64,000 nucleotides of DNA from Thermoleophilia bacterium (lineage in GTDB: Bacteria; Actinomycetota; Thermoleophilia; Miltoncostaeales; Miltoncostaeaceae), in the NCBI GenBank assembly GCA_017882585.1, contig JADGPF010000078.1:1-64000 (forward strand). Reading direction: 5' to 3'. The position numbers were made by a program, and so were the translations under genes. A model generated the notes under the pieces. That model had not been told where the DNA came from. It was given only the letters and a program-made list of their open reading frames with translations, and made no database searches. Shown here piece by piece: positions 56,332-64,000 of the stretch (the first letter of the stretch is position 1; each line of letters opens with the position of its first letter).

Positions 56332-57465
56332 GTGCCGGACGGTCGGCCGTGGCGGATTCGATCGCTTGCGATCAGCGATCTGCGCTGTTGGCGGCGTCTT
56401 GGACTCGAGTTGCCGGGTGGACTTACGGTGATCAACGGGCCTAACGGCGCAGGCAAGACCTCGATCATCGAGGCCATTGTCCTGGCGACACTCGGGGTCT
56501 CGCCCCGCACCGCGCAACTGGCCGAACTGGTCCGTACCGGCGCACCGGCGGTGCGGGTGGCTGGAGACTTCGACGATCCCGCGAATCCCGGCCTGCATGT
56601 CCGTCGGGAGATTGGCTACGCGGTGGGAATCGGGCGCCGCCTGTCTCTTGACGGCGCCGGTGTGCGCCAATTGATGCTGTGGCGTCGGCCCAGCGCCGTG
56701 CTGGTGTTCGTCCCGGAGGAGTTGCGGGCGGTGAAAGGGCCGCCGGCCGCACGTCGGCGGGGTGTTGATCGGCTTCTGGAGGCCACGACCCCCGGGTTTT
56801 CCGATGAATTGACCGGCTTTCAGGACGCGCTGAGCCAGCGCAATGCGCTGCTTCGTCGGGCGCGCTCGGGGGCTGTGGATGTCCGTACGGCGTTCCCCTG
56901 GGAGGCCCGCATGGCCGCCCATGGCGCGCGGGTCGCCCTCGCTCGCCGTACCGTGACGAGGGCCCTCGCGCCCCGATACGCCTACTGGCTCGACCGTCTG
57001 GGCGGCGGCCCCGACGGGACCTTGAGATGGGAACCGTCGCCGGCGAGCCTGACCGACGTCCCCGGCGATGCGCTGGAGGATCGGTTGCGCGAGCGGCTTG
57101 AGTCGCAGCGTGCGCGGGACCTGGCCGCTGGCCTGACGACCTCCGGGCCCCACCGCGACGATTTGTGGGTCGGGTCCGGTGACCGGGACCTGCGTCGCTT
57201 GGGGAGCCAGGGCGAGCAGCGGACGGCGGCCCTCGCAATGCTCTTGGCACATCGTGACCTGATGCGTGCCGCCGGTGGGGGGCCCATACTGCTGTTGGAC
57301 GACGTGCTCTCGGAACTCGACCCGGACCGGCGCGCGGCGCTGCTTGCCGCACTCGACGGTCAGGAGCAGGTTGTGCTGACGTCCGCGGACCCGGCGGCCT
57401 CGTTGGCCGGGACGTCACGGGAGGTCACGATCTTTCAGGTGCGCGACGGTGTCTGCACCCCGTAG
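56332..57465 (+). CDS. recF: DNA replication and repair protein RecF
   Basis: VINGPNGAGKTSIIEAI; TSGPHRDDLWV; SQGEQRTAALAMLLAHRD; LLLDDVLSELDPDRR. Confidence 0.97.
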   Translation: MPDGRPWRIRSLAISDLRCWRRLGLELPGGLTVINGPNGAGKTSIIEAIVLATLGVSPRTAQLAELVRTGAPAVRVAGDFDDPANPGLHVRREIGYAVGIGRRLSLDGAGVRQLMLWRRPSAVLVFVPEELRAVKGPPAARRRGVDRLLEATTPGFSDELTGFQDALSQRNALLRRARSGAVDVRTAFPWEARMAAHGARVALARRTVTRALAPRYAYWLDRLGGGPDGTLRWEPSPASLTDVPGDALEDRLRERLESQRARDLAAGLTTSGPHRDDLWVGSGDRDLRRLGSQGEQRTAALAMLLAHRDLMRAAGGGPILLLDDVLSELDPDRRAALLAALDGQEQVVLTSADPAASLAGTSREVTIFQVRDGVCTP

Positions 57466-57940
57466 GACACGCCGCCGTCGGGACGCGGCACCTGCGTCGC
57501 GGTTCCTGCCGAAATACGGCGTGGCGTCGGCGGCAGTCGGCAAGGTCGACCTCGCCGCCGCGTGGCGCGAACTTGGTCCACGCGGTGCGGGTGCGATTCC
57601 GATCCGCGTTTCACGCAACGGCGTCGTGACCATCGCGTGCGCCGACGCGATGCGCGCGCAGCAGATACTGTCCGACGCCGACGACCTTTGTGCCGAATTG
57701 GGACGCCTTGCAGGTATTTCTCTGACGCGACTGGACCCCGTCATCGCCGATCACGCCGTTGCGTTGCCCGAGTTTGACGCGCCCGCGCCGAAGATAATCT
57801 CGCCAGCCGCACAGAAGGCGGCCACCGAGGCGGCACAGGGGATGACCGAGGGGATCGAGGATCCGGCGTTACGCGACGCGATCGCGCGCGCGGCCGCCGG
57901 GGCGATCGCGCGCCGGTGGGACCAAACGCGTACCACATGA
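57449..57940 (+). CDS. DciA/DUF721 family protein (putative replicative helicase loader)
   Basis: DUF721-like AAWRELGPRGAGAIPIRVSRNGVVTIACADAMRAQQIL, located between recF and gyrB. Confidence 0.8.
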   Translation: MSAPRRTRRRRDAAPASRFLPKYGVASAAVGKVDLAAAWRELGPRGAGAIPIRVSRNGVVTIACADAMRAQQILSDADDLCAELGRLAGISLTRLDPVIADHAVALPEFDAPAPKIISPAAQKAATEAAQGMTEGIEDPALRDAIARAAAGAIARRWDQTRTT

Positions 57941-58000
57941 ACAGGATTCCCCTGCAATTTCCCGGACTCGAGGCGTCAGGGCGCCGACCGTGATTGCTAG

Positions 58001-60442
<2,442 letters not shown>

Positions 60443-60480
60443 AGGTCGTGATGGCCGGGAGCCGGGCAGGAGGGAGCTAG

Positions 60481-62997
60481 GTGTCGACGCTCGATCGCAA
60501 CGGACGCATTGAACTGCGCGAGCTTGAGCTGGAGATGCGCTCGAGCTACCTCGACTACGCGATGAGCGTGATTGTCGGGCGCGCGCTGCCGGACGTCCGC
60601 GACGGGCTCAAGCCGGTACACCGGCGCGTGCTCTTCACGATGGACGACATGGGCTTGCAGCCCGAGCGAGCGCACGTCAAGAGCGCCAACATCGTCGGTC
60701 GCGTGATGGGTGAGTTTCACCCCCACGGCGACCAGGCGATCTACGACGCACTCGTGCGGCTTGCACAGGATTTCGCATCCCGGTACCCACTGGTCGACGG
60801 GCAGGGCAACTTCGGCTCGACCGAGTTCCCGGCCGCTGCGATGCGGTATACCGAGGCGCGTCTGTCGCGGATCGCCGTGGAGATGCTGCGAGGTATCGAC
60901 GAAGACACCGTTGACGTCATTCCGACGTACGATGACCGGCGCACCGAGCCGGTCGTGCTCCCGGCACGCCTCCCGAACTTGCTCATCAACGGGTCCTCTG
61001 GGATCGCGGTCGGGATGGCCACCAACATCCCGCCGCACAACATCGGTGAAGTCATCGACGCGGTCGTCGCCCTGATCGACAACCCCGACCTGACCGTTGA
61101 AGAGCTGATGCGCCACATCCAGGGACCGGACTTCCCAACGGGTGGGCTGATCGTGGGTCGCCAGGGCATCGTTGACGCCTATCGCACCGGTCGTGGTCGT
61201 GTTGTCGTTCGTGGGCGCGCTCACAACGAGCAGCTTCGCAACGGCCGCAACGCCATCGTGTTCACTGAGCTCCCGTACCAGGTCAACAAGTCCGAACTGG
61301 TGCGCCGCATCGCGGAGCTGGCCGAAGAGAAGGTGGTTCCTGAGGTCAGCGACGTCAACGACGAGAGTGGCCGCGACGGCACCCGCGTCGTGGTTGTCCT
61401 GCGTCGTGGCGCGGTCCCACTCGTGGTGCTCAACAAGCTGTTCAAGCACACGTCTGCGCAAAGCACGTTTGGTGTCAACGCCATCGCGCTCGTCGAAGGC
61501 GTCCCACGCACGCTTGGTCTCCAGGCGATTCTCGGTCACTACCTCGAGCACCAGCGGGAAGTGGTGGTCCGGCGCTCGCGATACAGGCTCTCGCGCGCCG
61601 AGGCGCGCGCACACATCCTCGAGGGCCTGCTCATCGCGCTGGCCAATATCGACGAGGTCATCGCATTGATCCGGGCTGCCGCCGACCCCGAAGAGGCGCG
61701 CACCGGCTTGATGACGAGGTTCTCGCTGACTGAAGTCCAAGCCCGTGCGATTCTCGACCTGCGCCTGCAGCGACTCACCCAGCTCGAAGGCACCACCATC
61801 CGCAACGAGCACGAGCAGCTTCAGTCGGAGATCGGGAGCCTCCGGGCCATCCTCGGCGACGAGGCCCGTGTGATGGCGGTCATTCGGGAGGAGATCCTCG
61901 CGCTGCGGGAGCGGTTCGCCGATGAGCGTCGTTCGGAAATCATCCCGGGCGAGGGCGAGATCGACCTCGAGGACCTGATCGCCGAGGAGGAGATGGTGGT
62001 TTCCATTTCCCGCGGCGGCTACATCAAGCGGCTGCCTGTCTCGACGTACCGTGCCCAGCGCCGGGGGGGCAAGGGGCTTCGCGGTGCGAGGCTCAAGGAC
62101 GACGACTACATCGAGCATCTGTTCATCGCCTCCACGCATGCATACCTGCTGTTCTTCACGAATCGCGGACGCGTCTACCGCCAGAAGGTCTACGAGTTAC
62201 CGCAGGGTGCGCGGGACGCTCGCGGGCGTCACATCAGCAATGTGCTTGCGCTGGTCGAGGGCGAAGAGGTGCGGGCGGTATTCGCGACGCGCGATTACAA
62301 CGAAGCCAAGTACCTCGTGCTGGCGACGCGCGACGGCATGGTCAAAAAGACCGAGCTCACTGCCTATGACACCATCCTGCGCGAGGCCGGGCTCTTTGCG
62401 ATCAGCCTCACCGATGACGACGAGCTGGTCGGCGTGCAGATGACCGATGGCGAGGACGATATCCTGATCGTCTCAGCGCGGGGGCAGGCCGCGCGCTTCA
62501 ACGAGGCCGCGGTGCGGCCGATGGGGCGACAAACCCGCGGCGTCAGGGCAATGAACCTCGACCCGGGCGATCGGGTCTTGGCGCTGTGCGTAGCCCGCGA
62601 TGACGAGGATCTGCTCGTGGTGACCGGTAACGGCTTCGGCAAGCGGACGCCAATGTCGGACTACCCGCGCAAGGGCCGCCCGACCAAGGGCGTTCGCACG
62701 ATCAAGGTCACCGACCGCAAGGGCGAACTGGTGACGGCACGGCCTGTTCGGGAGAACCACCAACTGCTGCTGGTGTCGTTGGGCGGTCAGGTGATTCGCA
62801 TCAATGTCGGATCGGTGCGGCGTACCGGTCGCTCGACCGAGGGCGTGCGCCTGATGGTGATGTCGGACGACGACCAGATCGCAACGGTGGCCGCGGTGCT
62901 CGACAGCGAGGATGCTGACGAGACCACAGGCGAGGAGCTCGACCCCGGAGTCGACGTCGACGCGTCGGCGGCCGAGCCCGAACCAGAGGTCGGGTAG
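60481..62997 (+). CDS. gyrA: DNA gyrase subunit A
   Basis: [40 protein letters not shown] blades; GTG start. Confidence 0.99.
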   Translation: MSTLDRNGRIELRELELEMRSSYLDYAMSVIVGRALPDVRDGLKPVHRRVLFTMDDMGLQPERAHVKSANIVGRVMGEFHPHGDQAIYDALVRLAQDFASRYPLVDGQGNFGSTEFPAAAMRYTEARLSRIAVEMLRGIDEDTVDVIPTYDDRRTEPVVLPARLPNLLINGSSGIAVGMATNIPPHNIGEVIDAVVALIDNPDLTVEELMRHIQGPDFPTGGLIVGRQGIVDAYRTGRGRVVVRGRAHNEQLRNGRNAIVFTELPYQVNKSELVRRIAELAEEKVVPEVSDVNDESGRDGTRVVVVLRRGAVPLVVLNKLFKHTSAQSTFGVNAIALVEGVPRTLGLQAILGHYLEHQREVVVRRSRYRLSRAEARAHILEGLLIALANIDEVIALIRAAADPEEARTGLMTRFSLTEVQARAILDLRLQRLTQLEGTTIRNEHEQLQSEIGSLRAILGDEARVMAVIREEILALRERFADERRSEIIPGEGEIDLEDLIAEEEMVVSISRGGYIKRLPVSTYRAQRRGGKGLRGARLKDDDYIEHLFIASTHAYLLFFTNRGRVYRQKVYELPQGARDARGRHISNVLALVEGEEVRAVFATRDYNEAKYLVLATRDGMVKKTELTAYDTILREAGLFAISLTDDDELVGVQMTDGEDDILIVSARGQAARFNEAAVRPMGRQTRGVRAMNLDPGDRVLALCVARDDEDLLVVTGNGFGKRTPMSDYPRKGRPTKGVRTIKVTDRKGELVTARPVRENHQLLLVSLGGQVIRINVGSVRRTGRSTEGVRLMVMSDDDQIATVAAVLDSEDADETTGEELDPGVDVDASAAEPEPEVG

Positions 62998-62998
62998 C

Positions 62999-63952
62999 TC
63001 AGACGGGCGCGGCGCCTGATGGCGCCCGCAGGCGGATCGCGTCGGCGAGCGCCGTCGGGTCGTTGAGCAGCGAGAACACCCCGGCGCCGAGCTCCATTCC
63101 CGCCAACGTGGCGCGCCGGGGGACAATCTCCAAGTGCCAGTGGAAGGCGTCGGAGCCTCCCGGGTGACGCTGGTGGAGCCACAGGTTCATGGCGGTCGTG
63201 CCGACCAGCGCGGCGAGTGCTGCGCTGAGCGGACGCACGATGCGCGCGAGGTGCTCGCCGGGGTGCGCAGGCCACTCGGGGGCATGATGGCGCGGAGCGA
63301 TGCGCACCGTGCCGGAAAGCGGCGGTGCGTGCGGGCACCACGCGGTCAGCGGGCCGGTGTCGACGATCCGGGCAACGTGAGGATCCGCGAGCTCGGCGCA
63401 GATCGGGCAAGCCAACGCGCTGCGAAAGGCGTCCTCGCGGGCCACGAGCAGGGGCGGCGCGAACGGGAGTCCGATCAGCTGAGCGTGCGAATGCTGCAGT
63501 GATGCCCCTGCCGCGGCCCCTTGATTGAGAAACAGAAATGGCCAAAGGCCACGAGGATCCTCGCGTACGGCGATCTCACGGACAGCCCAGCCGTCGATGG
63601 CAGCCGTCATTTCACTTGGGGACAGGTCCCAAAGATCCGTCACGTGGCGTGGCGTGTTGATGATCACCTCATGGACGCCCTCCTCCGGGGGCAAGACCGG
63701 GAACCGGTTCGGCACCGCCCGCACGCGCCAACCCGGGCGGTTCGCCAACGTGTGGTCGGCGCGCTCAGCCCAGACCTCGGGTGGGGTCGCATCCTCGGAC
63801 CCGGGGCAAAAGGGGCATGCCGACTGTTCGGGCCCGGGTGTCGGGCCCGGATCCCCGGGCGCCACTGGGCCCGTGTCGTGCGGCCGGGCCATCCGGGCGG
63901 GCGCGACGAGCAGCGGCGCGCCGGTCAAGGGGTCCCAGCGCACCGGAGTCAT
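62999..63952 (-). CDS. galT: Galactose-1-phosphate uridylyltransferase
   Basis: CPFCPG; VPNRFPVLPPEEG; active-site HSHAQLIGLPFAPP; HWHLEIVPR. Confidence 0.93.
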   Translation of the reverse strand: MTPVRWDPLTGAPLLVAPARMARPHDTGPVAPGDPGPTPGPEQSACPFCPGSEDATPPEVWAERADHTLANRPGWRVRAVPNRFPVLPPEEGVHEVIINTPRHVTDLWDLSPSEMTAAIDGWAVREIAVREDPRGLWPFLFLNQGAAAGASLQHSHAQLIGLPFAPPLLVAREDAFRSALACPICAELADPHVARIVDTGPLTAWCPHAPPLSGTVRIAPRHHAPEWPAHPGEHLARIVRPLSAALAALVGTTAMNLWLHQRHPGGSDAFHWHLEIVPRRATLAGMELGAGVFSLLNDPTALADAIRLRAPSGAAPV

Positions 63953-64000
63953 CGTGTGCCCTGGTGGGGAACGGGGGGCGCCGGGATCATCTGCGGAACG

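Overview
High-GC, actinobacteria-like chromosomal window spanning the replication origin region. Only sequence-level recognition was used, so the host lineage is not assigned. Left to right: sensor kinase and OmpR-type regulator; MogA/MoaB; SufE; rhodanese; GNAT; pyruvate dehydrogenase operon (pdhABC) with lipB; rlmN; an LLM oxidoreductase broken by two compensating frameshifts; MFS transporter; a trxB-trxA-fmdB-csoR/cstR operon behind a CsoR-type palindromic operator; HAD hydrolase; PBP1A; a membrane glycosylation cluster (PIG-V, DUF2079, flippase-like, GT4, GT2, degenerate M28-like); TreT-like GT4 plus OtsA-like GT20; moaC; a second LLM oxidoreductase; an exopolysaccharide cluster (Ig-like protein, two O-antigen ligases, GT4, deacetylase-GT4 fusion, Wzz-like, PQQ propeller, MurJ-like, lone ABC ATPase); tatC; chorismate mutase; DUF151 nuclease; tRNA-Ile(GAT); LuxR-type regulator; and the origin block parB-parA-rsmG-jag-yidC-yidD-rnpA-rpmH / GHKL-ATPase-dnaA / dnaN-recF-dciA-gyrB-gyrA, then galT. 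Main leads: (1) a palindrome AATACCC-CGCA-GGGTATT overlapping a -10-like TAGAAT upstream of trxB, in an operon that encodes a CsoR-family regulator with a CstR-like (Cys-x-Cys, no His) fingerprint; (2) a GHKL ATPase plus winged-helix-like protein between rpmH and dnaA, next to a DnaA-box cluster; (3) a parS site that overlaps the rsmG start codon; (4) repeated 4-nt CTAG/TTAG stop-codon overlaps at convergent gene pairs.
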